From Bacillota bacterium (GTDB lineage: Bacteria > Bacillota > Clostridia > Acetivibrionales > Acetivibrionaceae), in NCBI GenBank assembly GCA_023398495.1, contig JAEWSG010000216.1:1-28832 (forward strand): a stretch of DNA of 28,832 nucleotides. The letters run 5' to 3'. The notes below the pieces were generated by a model. It was given only the letters and a program-made list of their open reading frames with translations. It was not told the origin of the DNA and did not search any database. Both the position numbers and the translations under genes were made by a program. Below, piece by piece: positions 7,111 through 15,321 of this stretch; the first letter of the stretch is position 1; every line of letters begins with the position of its first letter.

Positions 7111-7462
7111 ATTAGAAGAAATCAGGAAGAAGACCCTTGATCAAATGAGTCTTAGAAAAGGCAATGATGGTATGAGGGTAATCGTTGGTATGGCTACCTG
7201 TGGTATAGCAGCTGGTGCCAGGCCTGTTATGAGTGCATTCGTTGAAGAAATAAATAAAAGAAATCTTACCGATGTAACAGTTACCATGACAGGTTGCATT
7301 GGTGTTTGCAGACTTGAGCCTGTTGTTGAAATTATTGACAAAGATGGAAACAAGGTAACTTATGTGAAAATGACACCTGAAAAAGCAGCACGTATTGTTG
7401 CAGAACACATCGTAAACGGAAGAGTTTGTGTGGATTATACAATAGGCGAAGCTGAAAAGTAG
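7094..7462 (+). CDS. Small thioredoxin-like [2Fe-2S] ferredoxin protein
   Basis: A 122-residue protein of the NuoE C-terminal/[2Fe-2S] thioredoxin-like ferredoxin type. Recognisable parts are VGMATCGIAAGARP (C36) and MTGCIGVCRLEP (C68, C72). The usual second cysteine of the first pair (C-x4-C) is replaced by alanine, leaving three cysteines in the normal places; a further cysteine (near 114) follows. The N-terminal 114 residues of the next gene product (HydB) contain a related domain with all four cysteines. Its position between the HATPase and hydB suggests an electron carrier or redox sensor for the hydrogenase. The ATG at 7094 has GGAGGGG about 6 bases before it, inside the previous gene. 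Similar small genes are common in clostridial hydrogenase operons. Confidence 0.83.
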   Translation: MKSLAELEEIRKKTLDQMSLRKGNDGMRVIVGMATCGIAAGARPVMSAFVEEINKRNLTDVTVTMTGCIGVCRLEPVVEIIDKDGNKVTYVKMTPEKAARIVAEHIVNGRVCVDYTIGEAEK

Positions 7463-7525
7463 AGGGTAGTATAGCTGGTGGTTGTAAGTGTTGTTTATGA
7501 TTTATATGTATAAGGAGGGTTATAA

Positions 7526-9322
7526 ATGCAATTATATAGATCGCATGTTCTGGTTTGCGGTGGTACGGGTTGTACCTCTTCTAATTCAGAAAAGATAATT
7601 AGCGAGTTTGAGGCACAGCTCGCAAGCAACAATCTTCAGAATGAGGTGAAGATTGTAAAGACAGGGTGTTTTGGCCTTTGTGCTCAGGGCCCGATTGTTG
7701 TTGTATACCCTGAGGGTGCCATGTATACAATGGTTAAGGTTGAAGACATAAAAGAAATAACTGAAGAGCATCTTTTGAAAGGTAGAATAGTCAAGAGACT
7801 GCTTCATAATGATACACATGATGATGGTACGGCAAAATCCTTAGACGGCGTTGAATTTTTCAAAAGACAGATGAGGGTTGCATTAAGAAACTGCGGTGTA
7901 ATAAATCCGGAAAATATTGATGAGTATATAGCATATGATGGTTATAAAGCACTTGGTAAAGTGTTGACTGAATTAAAGCCTGCTGATGTTGTCGATACAC
8001 TCAAAAAGTCCGGACTTCGTGGAAGAGGGGGCGGAGGATTCCCAACAGGTTTGAAGTGGGAGTTTGCTGCTAAACAGCCGGAGGGGCAGAAATATGTATG
8101 TTGTAATGCTGACGAGGGAGACCCGGGTGCTTTTATGGACAGAAGTGTTCTTGAGGGAGACCCACATTCTCTTATCGAAGCGATGACTATTGCAGGTTAT
8201 GCAATCGGATCAGACCAAGGATATATATATGTAAGAGCTGAGTATCCTATAGCAGTTAAAAGACTTCAGATAGCTATAGACCAAGCTAAAGAGTACGGCC
8301 TTTTAGGTAAAAATATATTCGGAACAGATTTTAGTTTTGATCTTGAAATCAGGCTTGGTGCCGGAGCTTTTGTTTGTGGTGAAGAAACAGCTCTTATGAC
8401 TTCTATCGAAGGTCATAGAGGTGAGCCAAGACCAAGACCACCATTCCCAGCTGTTAAGGGGTTATGGGAAAAGCCAACAATTCTTAACAACGTTGAAACG
8501 TATGCAAATATTCCTGTGATCATATTAAAGGGTGCTGATTGGTTTGCTGGCATAGGAACTGAAAAGAGCAAGGGAACAAAGGTTTTTGCAGTAGGTGGAA
8601 AGATAAATAATACAGGACTTGTTGAAATTCCGATGGGTACAACATTAAGAGAGGTTGTATATGATATCGGTGGAGGAATACCGGATGGAAAGAAATTTAA
8701 AGCTGCTCAAACAGGTGGACCATCAGGCGGTTGTATTCCGGCAAGCCATTTAGATACACCAATTGATTACGATTCATTAATCCAATTAGGATCAATGATG
8801 GGATCCGGCGGACTTATTGTTATGGATGAAGACAATTGTATGGTTGACATAGCAAAGTTCTTCCTTGAGTTTACAGTTGATGAATCCTGCGGTAAGTGTC
8901 CACCATGCCGTATTGGAACAAAGAGAATGTTGGAAATCTTAGAGAGAATTACTGAAGGAAAGGGAGAAATGGGTGACATTGAAAAACTTGAAATTCTAGC
9001 TAAGAATATTAAGGCTTCAGCTCTGTGCGGGCTTGGTCAGACTGCTCCAAATCCTGTTCTTAGCACATTGAGATACTTCAAGGACGAATATATGGCTCAC
9101 GTTATAGACAAAAAGTGTCCTGCAGGGGTATGTAAGTCAATGATGAAATATGTTATTAATGCTGAAACTTGTAAGAGTTGCGGTATATGTGCAAAACAAT
9201 GCCCTGTTGGTGCTATCAGTGGTGAAAAGAAAGTTCCTTATGTTATTGATCAAGACAAATGTATTAAATGTGGTGTATGTATGGAAAAATGTCCGTTCAA
9301 AGCCATATTTAAAAATGTTTAA
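7526..9322 (+). CDS. hydB: Electron-bifurcating hydrogenase subunit HydB (NuoF-like, FMN/NADH)
   Basis: A 598-residue flavoprotein subunit that oxidises NADH in the HydABC complex and couples it with ferredoxin oxidation to make H2. Domains in order: a thioredoxin-like [2Fe-2S] domain (C11, C16, C48, C52); the NuoF core with the FMN loop GLRGRGGGGFPTGLKW (from 163); the nucleotide site GAGAFVCGEETALM and EGHRGEPRPRPPFP; a [4Fe-4S] site SCGKCPPCRIG (C455, C458, C461) completed by C501 in ALCGLGQT; and a C-terminal 2[4Fe-4S] ferredoxin (about 540-598) with CKSCGICAKQCP and CIKCGVCMEKCP. This fusion pattern is the standard one for bifurcating hydrogenases and related formate dehydrogenases. AAGGAGG precedes the ATG. 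A 63-base spacer separates it from the previous gene. Confidence 0.95.
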   Translation: MQLYRSHVLVCGGTGCTSSNSEKIISEFEAQLASNNLQNEVKIVKTGCFGLCAQGPIVVVYPEGAMYTMVKVEDIKEITEEHLLKGRIVKRLLHNDTHDDGTAKSLDGVEFFKRQMRVALRNCGVINPENIDEYIAYDGYKALGKVLTELKPADVVDTLKKSGLRGRGGGGFPTGLKWEFAAKQPEGQKYVCCNADEGDPGAFMDRSVLEGDPHSLIEAMTIAGYAIGSDQGYIYVRAEYPIAVKRLQIAIDQAKEYGLLGKNIFGTDFSFDLEIRLGAGAFVCGEETALMTSIEGHRGEPRPRPPFPAVKGLWEKPTILNNVETYANIPVIILKGADWFAGIGTEKSKGTKVFAVGGKINNTGLVEIPMGTTLREVVYDIGGGIPDGKKFKAAQTGGPSGGCIPASHLDTPIDYDSLIQLGSMMGSGGLIVMDEDNCMVDIAKFFLEFTVDESCGKCPPCRIGTKRMLEILERITEGKGEMGDIEKLEILAKNIKASALCGLGQTAPNPVLSTLRYFKDEYMAHVIDKKCPAGVCKSMMKYVINAETCKSCGICAKQCPVGAISGEKKVPYVIDQDKCIKCGVCMEKCPFKAIFKNV

Positions 9323-9342
9323 GGAAAGGAGTGCATAGGATA

Positions 9343-11091
9343 ATGGAAATGGTTAATATTACTATAGATACTCGAAAGCTTCAAGTACCAAAGAATTATA
9401 CTATTTTGGAAGCTGCAAAATTTGCTAATATAGATATACCAACTCTTTGCTATTTGAAGGACATAAATGAGATTGGTGCTTGTCGTATGTGTGTTGTTGA
9501 AGTCAAAGGAGCAAGAAGCCTTCAGGCTGCTTGTGTATATCCTGTTTCAGAAGGACTTGAAATATTTACGCAATCCCCTGCAGTCAGGGAGGCAAGAAAA
9601 GTAACACTTGAACTTATATTGTCAAACCATGACAAGAAATGTCTCACATGTGTAAGAAGCAGAAACTGTGAGCTTCAGGCATTAGCTGAAGAACTCAATA
9701 TTAAGGATATCAGATTTGAAGGCGAAACTTATAAATTGCCTTTGGACAATTTCTCTCCTTCAATTGTAAGAGATCCAAACAAATGCATACTCTGCAGAAG
9801 ATGCGTAAGCATGTGCAAAAATGTACAGCAGGTGTCTGTAATTGATACCAACGAAAGAGGCTTTAAGACTATTGTATCATCAGCTTTTAATAAATCCTTG
9901 AATGAAGTTCCTTGTACAATGTGTGGACAGTGTATCAATGTTTGTCCTGTTGGTGCTTTAAGGGAGAAGGATGATACAGATAAGGTATGGAGTGCACTCG
10001 ATAACCCTGAGCTGCATGTTGTAGTTCAGACTGCACCGGCTGTAAGGGTAGCATTGGGTGAAGAATTCGGAATGCCTATAGGTTCAAGGGTAACAAGCAA
10101 CATGGTTGCTGCCCTAAGACGTTTAGGCTTTAGTAAGGTGTTTGATACAGATACAGCTGCAGACCTTACAATAATGGAAGAAGGAACAGAAGTAATAAAC
10201 AGAATAAAGAATGGTGGAAAGCTTCCTGTTATAACTTCATGCAGCCCAGGATGGATTAAGTTCTGTGAGCACAATTATCCAGAGTTCTTGGATAACTTGT
10301 CTAGCTGTAAGTCACCTCACGAAATGTTTGGTGCTATTCTGAAATCATATTATGCTGAAAAAGAAGGAATAGATCCTGCAAAGGTTTTTGTTGTGTCCAT
10401 CATGCCTTGTACGGCTAAAAAGTTTGAAGCTGCAAGACCTGAGATGGCTGCAACCGGCTATCCTGATGTTGATGTAGTTCTTACAACGAGGGAACTTGCC
10501 AGAATGATCAGAGAAGCAGGTATTGACTTTAAAGATCTTGATGAAAGACATTTTGATGATCCTATGGGAGAGGCTTCCGGTGCTGGTGTTATTTTCGGAG
10601 CAACTGGTGGTGTTATGGAAGCAGCACTCAGAACTGTTGCTGAGATCTTAAGTGGACAGTCTATTGAAAATGTTGAATATGAGCAAGTTAGAGGCGTTGA
10701 AGGTATTAAGGAAGCTACTGTAAAAGTGGGCGATTTAGAACTTAAGGCTGCTGTTGCACATGGTCTTGGCAATGCAAGAAAACTCCTTGACAGAATAAAA
10801 GCTGGAGAAGCAGATTATCACTTTGTTGAGATAATGGCTTGTCCGGGAGGATGTGTTAACGGAGGAGGCCAACCTATACAGCCATCAAGCGTAAGAAGCT
10901 GGATTGACTTAAGGGCTGAAAGAGCAAAGGCAATTTATGAAGAGGACAGGGATCTTCCAATCAGGAAGTCTCATGAAAATCCTAAAATTAAAGCGCTTTA
11001 CGAGGAATATTTAGGAGAGCCTGGAGGACACAAGTCACACAAACTCCTGCATACGCACTATGTTAAGAGAGAAAACTATCCTGTTGAATAG
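9343..11091 (+). CDS. hydA: Catalytic [FeFe]-hydrogenase subunit HydA of the bifurcating complex
   Basis: A 582-residue catalytic subunit reducing protons to H2. It has an N-terminal [2Fe-2S] domain (C36, C47, C50, C64), a His-ligated [4Fe-4S] domain with LSNHDKKCLTCVRSRNCELQ, a 2[4Fe-4S] domain (CILCRRCVSMC and CTMCGQCINVCP), then the H-cluster domain with motifs TSCSPGW (C300, S301), MPCTAKK (C356) and MACPGGCVNGGGQP (C500, C504). The spacing equals that of C. pasteurianum CpI shifted by one residue, so S301 stands where CpI has a cluster ligand (C300). The C-terminal small-subunit-like tail is present. I chose the ATG at 9343, 11 bases after AAAGGAG; a GTG at 9331 overlaps that site. It follows hydB by 20 bases and ends at a strong terminator. 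Confidence 0.95.
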   Translation: MEMVNITIDTRKLQVPKNYTILEAAKFANIDIPTLCYLKDINEIGACRMCVVEVKGARSLQAACVYPVSEGLEIFTQSPAVREARKVTLELILSNHDKKCLTCVRSRNCELQALAEELNIKDIRFEGETYKLPLDNFSPSIVRDPNKCILCRRCVSMCKNVQQVSVIDTNERGFKTIVSSAFNKSLNEVPCTMCGQCINVCPVGALREKDDTDKVWSALDNPELHVVVQTAPAVRVALGEEFGMPIGSRVTSNMVAALRRLGFSKVFDTDTAADLTIMEEGTEVINRIKNGGKLPVITSCSPGWIKFCEHNYPEFLDNLSSCKSPHEMFGAILKSYYAEKEGIDPAKVFVVSIMPCTAKKFEAARPEMAATGYPDVDVVLTTRELARMIREAGIDFKDLDERHFDDPMGEASGAGVIFGATGGVMEAALRTVAEILSGQSIENVEYEQVRGVEGIKEATVKVGDLELKAAVAHGLGNARKLLDRIKAGEADYHFVEIMACPGGCVNGGGQPIQPSSVRSWIDLRAERAKAIYEEDRDLPIRKSHENPKIKALYEEYLGEPGGHKSHKLLHTHYVKRENYPVE

Positions 11092-11118
11092 TGTTGTGTA
11101 AGATATTCTAATAGATTA

Positions 11119-11154
11119 AAACAAGGTCAGGTTTATAATAACCTGACCTTGTTT
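11119..11154 (+). terminator. Strong terminator of the hydrogenase operon
   Basis: A perfect 15-bp stem (AAACAAGGTCAGGTT at 11119-11133, partner at 11140-11154) closes a 6-base loop TATAAT. The 3' arm ends in TTT but there is no long T-run. It lies 27 bases after the hydA stop, and its perfect symmetry would also let it work for transcripts from the other side. Confidence 0.8.
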
Positions 11155-11470
11155 GATGTATTAAGTATTAATATGCTATTTAGCTGATATTCCGTGTTGT
11201 GAACAGTTGTTATTACATTATGGGGCCTTGAAAATAACTCAAATGCAGCATTGATGGATGTATATTCTTCTTCACATTTATTTAATGTAACTAGCATTGA
11301 TTTCCATATGTGAATATTATACTTGTTTTTCGTTATTATGAAATATGTTATCCAAAATGATTTTTGGGTATTATAGTAATTAGAAGATATTTTTTTGCTG
11401 TTTGACGAGCTGTATGTATAACTTTATAATAGGCACTATTATGATAAACGATATTATAAGGAGACCAGGG
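11155..11470. other. Intergenic gap between hydA and nitroreductase
   Basis: About 315 bases, AT-rich. On the minus strand a frame stays open for about 85 codons and ends near the hydA terminator, but the only ATG gives about 54 residues and has no clear ribosome binding site. It may be a gene remnant or chance. No promoter is clear enough to report, though the nitroreductase gene needs one here. Confidence 0.4.
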
Positions 11471-12010
11471 ATGGATATTCATAGTCTAATAGAAAATAAA
11501 ACGAGTATAAGGGCATATAAGAAGGAGCCGGTGCCCTTGGAAATTGTGAAAAGGATTTTGCATACAGCTTCGATGTCACCTTCATGGGTTAACAGACAAT
11601 GTTGGAGGTTTGTTGTTGTTGACACCCATGTTGGGAAGAATATTATTGGTCAGGCTTCAGGCCAACCTCAGATAATAAAGGCGTGCAAGGATGCTCCCTA
11701 CGTAATTGTTCTCTGTGCCCATGTCAAGGAATCAGGCGTTAAGAATGGACTTGAATATTTTATGTTTGACAGTGGTCTGGCCATGAATAATCTCACGCTA
11801 GCTGCTGAAGCAGAAGGTTTGGCAACTTGTATAGTAGGATGGTTTAATGAAGGTGCTATAAGAGGCTTGCTGAACGTTCCCCAAGAGATAGCAATAGTTG
11901 CTTTTACCCCGTTGGGGTATGCAGACGAGCCAAAAAGGTTGCGTAAGAGGAAAAAACAGGAGGAAATTGTGTTTCACAACTCCTGGGGAATTCAAATAAA
12001 AGAAGAATAG
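11471..12010 (+). CDS. Nitroreductase-family FMN oxidoreductase
   Basis: A 179-residue nitroreductase-fold protein. The N-terminal SIRAYKKEPVP with the following MSPSWVNRQCWRF is the FMN/dimer region of the family; GLAMNNLTLAAEAEGLATCIVGWF and FTPLGYADEPKR near the C terminus are also typical. Members use NAD(P)H to reduce nitro compounds, quinones or flavins; the natural substrate is unknown. The ATG at 11471 has TAAGGAG 7 bases upstream, a strong reason to prefer it over starts further upstream that would add about 23 unconserved residues. The flavin reductase-like gene begins 19 bases after its stop, and both probably share a transcript ending at 12677. Context suggests flavin-dependent redox chemistry but does not fix it. 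Confidence 0.88.
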   Translation: MDIHSLIENKTSIRAYKKEPVPLEIVKRILHTASMSPSWVNRQCWRFVVVDTHVGKNIIGQASGQPQIIKACKDAPYVIVLCAHVKESGVKNGLEYFMFDSGLAMNNLTLAAEAEGLATCIVGWFNEGAIRGLLNVPQEIAIVAFTPLGYADEPKRLRKRKKQEEIVFHNSWGIQIKEE

Positions 12011-12029
12011 ATTAAAGAGGTATTAAAAA

Positions 12030-12620
12030 ATGGCAAAACAACAATGGAAGCCTACAACTGCATTAAATCCTGTTCCTGCCATTATGGTAACTTGTGCAGA
12101 CTGTGAAGGTAAACCTAATATAATTACAGTTGCATGGGCAGGGACAATTAATTCAAAACCGCCAATGGTTTCAATATCGGTTAGAAAAGAACGTTATTCC
12201 TATAATTTGATAAAGGATAAAGGACAGTTTGTTATTAACCTTACAACTAGTGAACTTGCTTTTGCAGCAGATTTCTGTGGAGTTAAGTCAGGAAAGGATA
12301 TAGACAAGTTTGAGGCTTTAAAGCTTACAACAGAAAAAGCATCCATGATAGATGTTCCGTTAATAATGGAGAGCCCTGTAAATATTGAGTGCGTTGTAAA
12401 AGATCTTATTGAGCTTGGGTCACATGATATGTTTATTGCAGAAATAGTTGCGGTTAATGTTGAAGAAAAGCTCCTTGATAAAGAGGGCAAACTCTGCATG
12501 GATAGAGCGGGACTTATATGCTATTCACACGGAGAATATTGGACTTTAGATAAGTCCTTAGGATATTTTGGGTATTCTGTTACAAAAAAGAGTACTTTAA
12601 AAAGAAACATGAAAAGATAA
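12030..12620 (+). CDS. Flavin reductase-like (FMN-binding split-barrel) protein
   Basis: A 196-residue protein of the flavin reductase-like/FMN-binding split-barrel family. Typical features are the N-terminal NPVPAIMVTC, then NIITVAWAGTINSKPPMVSISV, the segment GQFVINLTT, and the HDMFIAEIVAV strand near the middle of the C-terminal half. Members bind FMN and either reduce it with NAD(P)H or act as electron-transfer partners; relatives in anaerobes are common but mostly uncharacterised. AGAGG lies about 11 bases before the ATG. It follows the nitroreductase gene by 19 bases and is followed directly by a terminator, so the two form a short operon. Substrate and partner are not evident. Confidence 0.85.
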   Translation: MAKQQWKPTTALNPVPAIMVTCADCEGKPNIITVAWAGTINSKPPMVSISVRKERYSYNLIKDKGQFVINLTTSELAFAADFCGVKSGKDIDKFEALKLTTEKASMIDVPLIMESPVNIECVVKDLIELGSHDMFIAEIVAVNVEEKLLDKEGKLCMDRAGLICYSHGEYWTLDKSLGYFGYSVTKKSTLKRNMKR

Positions 12621-12626
12621 CAAAGG

Positions 12627-12677
12627 ACAACGGTCGGATTGTCATATTAAACAACAGTCCGACCGTTGTACAATATT
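12627..12677 (+). terminator. Rho-independent terminator after the flavin reductase gene
   Basis: A 12-bp perfect stem (ACAACGGTCGGA at 12627-12638, TCCGACCGTTGT at 12658-12669) with extra pairing in the loop, followed by a T-run ending near 12681. It lies seven bases after the stop codon. Confidence 0.85.
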
Positions 12678-12762
12678 TTTTGCAAAGTATATCGTACTTA
12701 TGTATACCCTGCAGATGTGAAAGGTAACATAAATTTACTTTAAAATTTGAACTTTCTGATCT

Positions 12763-14106
12763 TTATACTATCCCATTATTCTCAATGACATTTTTATACC
12801 AGTATCCACTTTGCTTTATAGTTCTTTTCAAGGTTTCAAAATCAACATGGACTATACCAAACCTTTTGGAGTAACCAAATGACCATTCAAAGTTGTCCAT
12901 GAAGGACCACAAAAAATAACCTTTCAGATTTACACCATCTTGTATTGCCTTATTGCAAGCCAGTAAATGCTCATGAATATAATTAATTCTTCGCTCATCC
13001 CTGATGCTTCCATCATTTTCAACAACATCTTTAAAAGCAGCTCCGTTTTCAGATACTAAGAGATTTGGCTTCCCATAATCTTTGTCAAGACGTTTTAATA
13101 AATCGTACAAACCTTGTGGATTAACAATCCAGTTCATTTCAGTTCTCTCAAAATTAGTTAGTTCATTATTAATTCCTACGAACTCAGCATTTTTATCATA
13201 CCTTATAAATTCCGGTTCATAATAATTTAATGCCAGAAAATCAGTAGGTTGTTTGATTATTTCTAAATCTTCTTGGGGATATTCAAAATTTATATTTCTT
13301 CTTGAATAATACTCTAATACGTCTTTAGGATAACTGCCCTTGTACAATGGATCAAGGTACCATCTACACACAAAACCGTCTGACAATGATGCGGCTTTAA
13401 TGTCTTCTTCCTTTTGAGAAGCAGGATATTTTGTATTTAAATTGAGAGCGATACCGATTTTTCCATCCAGATTCATATTACGGAAAAGTGAAACAACCTT
13501 ACCGTGAGATAGCAGGAGATTGTGTGCCACGTTGAGTGACTTTGCAATATCAGTTTCTCCAGGTGCATGAATACCAAGAGCATGACCAAGAAATGAAAAA
13601 ACAAAGGGCTCATTATGGGTAAACCACATAGGAACAACATCGCCCAACCTCTTAAAAACATAAGATGAGTACTCCTCGAAATATTTTATAGTTTCACGGT
13701 TTGCCCATCCGCCTTTGTCCTCTAGCTTTTGAGGAAGATCCCAATGGAAAAGGGTTATAGCTGGAGTAATACCGTTTTCAAGTAGCTGATTTGTAAGTCT
13801 TTTATAAAAGTCCATTCCTTTTTCGTTTGGTTTACCTGTTCCATCAGGGAATACTCTTGGCCATGAAATTGAATATCGATAATACTTTATGCCAATCTCT
13901 TTCATTAACTTAATGTCATCTTCGTACCTATGATAATGGTCGCAAGCAACGTCTCCGGTATCATTGTCCTGAATTTTGCCAGGGGTATGACTGAAACGAT
14001 CCCAAATTGATTCGCCCTTACCATCTTCGTTAAAGGCACCTTCAATTTGATAGGATGCTGTTGCAGAACCCCATATAAAATCTTTTGGAAACTCTGTTTT
14101 TTTCAT
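12763..14106 (-). CDS. GH1 family beta-glucosidase
   Basis: A 447-residue glycoside hydrolase family 1 enzyme that releases glucose from cellobiose and related beta-glucosides. Family motifs include the N-terminal FPKDFIWGSATASYQIEGA, the YRYSISWPRVFPDG segment, the acid/base glutamate E166 in FTHNEP (histidine replaces the more usual F/L at the second place) and the nucleophile E353 in LLVSENGA, and near the end GYFLWSFMDNFEWSFGY. There is no signal peptide, so it acts in the cytoplasm. On the minus strand AGGGTGG stands 5 bases before the ATG at 14106; a GTG at 14115 falls inside that site. It is divergent from an AraC-type regulator gene 183 bases away, which probably controls it. Confidence 0.95.
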   Translation of the reverse strand: MKKTEFPKDFIWGSATASYQIEGAFNEDGKGESIWDRFSHTPGKIQDNDTGDVACDHYHRYEDDIKLMKEIGIKYYRYSISWPRVFPDGTGKPNEKGMDFYKRLTNQLLENGITPAITLFHWDLPQKLEDKGGWANRETIKYFEEYSSYVFKRLGDVVPMWFTHNEPFVFSFLGHALGIHAPGETDIAKSLNVAHNLLLSHGKVVSLFRNMNLDGKIGIALNLNTKYPASQKEEDIKAASLSDGFVCRWYLDPLYKGSYPKDVLEYYSRRNINFEYPQEDLEIIKQPTDFLALNYYEPEFIRYDKNAEFVGINNELTNFERTEMNWIVNPQGLYDLLKRLDKDYGKPNLLVSENGAAFKDVVENDGSIRDERRINYIHEHLLACNKAIQDGVNLKGYFLWSFMDNFEWSFGYSKRFGIVHVDFETLKRTIKQSGYWYKNVIENNGIV

Positions 14107-14149
14107 ATTTACCACCCTTAATAAAAATTTGTTATCATTATTTTACTCT

Positions 14150-14178
14150 ATTATATCCTAAAGGTGCAATTGATTCCA
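14150..14178 (-). promoter_or_regulatory. Probable promoter of the beta-glucosidase gene
   Basis: On the minus strand a perfect TATAAT occupies 14150-14155, and a weak -35 (TGGAAT, 14173-14178) lies 17 bases upstream. A weak -35 would fit activation by the divergent AraC-type protein. The rest of the shared intergenic region is very AT-rich. Confidence 0.5.
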
Positions 14179-14289
14179 TTCAGAATATTATTTATTATTT
14201 CAATATCTTATGATAATATTATATATATTATAGTGATATATAATTCGTGTGTTATACTGCTATGTAGAGAAATGGAAGAGGTGAAATTT

Positions 14290-15174
14290 ATGGCAAATGA
14301 CACTGACATATCTATCAATCAATTTTCTCCAAAGGTTTTAATGAGTTCTCTTTTTACACAGGGGTTGAATTTTCAAGAGGGATTTAAGCTTAAAGAGAGA
14401 TATGTGTATGACTATGAGCTTGAATTTTTTGTTTTTAGCAAGGGTAGTATGATTATTGATAATAATTATTTTAGCATAAGTAAAGGCGATGTTGTATTCA
14501 GAAAGCCAGGCCAATACACTCAGGGTATTATGCCATATTCATGTTACTTAATATGCTTTGATCTCTTAGGTAATACAAATAAAGATCCGGAAACTTATGA
14601 TTTTACAAAAGAACAAGAATTCCAGTGCAATTACACTAATACTATTCTCGATGAAATTCCTTCTGTGTTCAAGCCTTCAAACTATATGAAATACCTGGAC
14701 CTGTTTGATCTGGTGTTAAAAGAATTCATAAATCCTAAGGAATACTCCGGGATACTGCTAAAGTCAAGTGTACTAAGGATTATATATGAGATTAGTTCCG
14801 ACATTAAAAATCCTTTTGTCAATAATGAAAGCGTAAATTCCGCACACTATATGGCTGTAAAAAAGGTAATGGAATATATAGAAGTTAATTTAAAGGGAAA
14901 AATTACTCTTGAAAAGTTGGCTTCAGTTGCAAACCTTAGTCCTACATATTTCCACAAGGTTTTTACTGATACTCTTGGCATTACTCCAACAGATTACATA
15001 ATCAAGGTAAGGCTGGACAAGGCAAAAGAGCTATTAGTAAAAACAAATATGCCGGTTTATGAAGTTGCTCTCGAATGTGGATACGAAAATATCCCGTATT
15101 TCAGTTATGCATTTAAAAGCAGGCTTAATATTGCCCCAGTTGAATTTAGAAAGCGTCACAGTTATTTTATCTAG
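14290..15174 (+). CDS. AraC-family transcriptional regulator
   Basis: A 294-residue regulator. The N-terminal half has a cupin-like ligand-binding domain, including LEFFVFSKGSMIIDNNYF and ISKGDVVFRKPGQY. The C-terminal 100 residues form the AraC/XylS double helix-turn-helix: KITLEKLASVANLSPTYFHK is the first motif and MPVYEVALECGYENIPYFSY the second, ending in FRKRHS. I start at 14290, where AGAGGTG lies 6 bases upstream; upstream in-frame starts add an unlikely hydrophobic, AT-rich tail. It is divergent from the GH1 gene, so its likely role is sugar-responsive control of beta-glucoside use. Its TAG stop is formed by the first bases of the repeat element at 15171. Confidence 0.88.
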   Translation: MANDTDISINQFSPKVLMSSLFTQGLNFQEGFKLKERYVYDYELEFFVFSKGSMIIDNNYFSISKGDVVFRKPGQYTQGIMPYSCYLICFDLLGNTNKDPETYDFTKEQEFQCNYTNTILDEIPSVFKPSNYMKYLDLFDLVLKEFINPKEYSGILLKSSVLRIIYEISSDIKNPFVNNESVNSAHYMAVKKVMEYIEVNLKGKITLEKLASVANLSPTYFHKVFTDTLGITPTDYIIKVRLDKAKELLVKTNMPVYEVALECGYENIPYFSYAFKSRLNIAPVEFRKRHSYFI

Positions 15175-15247
15175 TGCTTTTGAACATAATTCATTTCTAG
15201 AAATGAATTATGCAAAATGCACATCCTATGTTTTTTGCTGATTAACA
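15171..15247 (+). repeat. Dispersed 77-bp palindromic repeat, copy 1
   Basis: These 77 bases recur in reverse orientation at 23887-23963 with one mismatch. The unit starts CTAGTGCTTTTGAACATAAT, contains a perfect 28-bp palindrome (15185-15212, centred on CTAG at 15197-15200) and ends in TTGCTGATTAACA. In this copy its opening CTAG provides the TAG stop of the AraC-type gene. Copy 1 is followed by a second long palindrome and AGCACTAG (15280-15287), an inverted match to its opening CTAGTGCT, so the full element may span 15171-15287. Confidence 0.85.
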
Positions 15248-15283
15248 AAATTAAATTCTAGAATTTTATTTTGTTAATCAGCA
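15236..15283. repeat. Near-perfect 48-bp palindrome attached to repeat copy 1
   Basis: TGCTGATTAACAAAAT (15236-15251) pairs with its exact complement at 15268-15283, and the inner 14 bases (15253-15266) are themselves palindromic around CTAG, leaving one T-T mismatch. It overlaps the last 12 bases of the 77-bp repeat. Copy 2 does not have it. As RNA it would form a very stable hairpin, perhaps ending transcription in both directions. Confidence 0.8.
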
Positions 15284-15321
15284 CTAGTGCTTGAAAGAAA
15301 AAAGTTAGAAAAAAGTACAAG

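Noticed and set aside
10026..10772. Minus-strand open frames within hydA
   Set aside because: Antisense shadows of a well-conserved catalytic domain; composition is serine/threonine-rich as expected for such shadows.
11155..11400. Minus-strand frame open for about 85 codons between hydA and the nitroreductase gene
   Set aside because: Its only ATG gives about 54 residues, no ribosome binding site is clear, the frame runs into the terminator, and the sequence is very AT-rich. It may be a remnant or chance, so it is not called as a gene.
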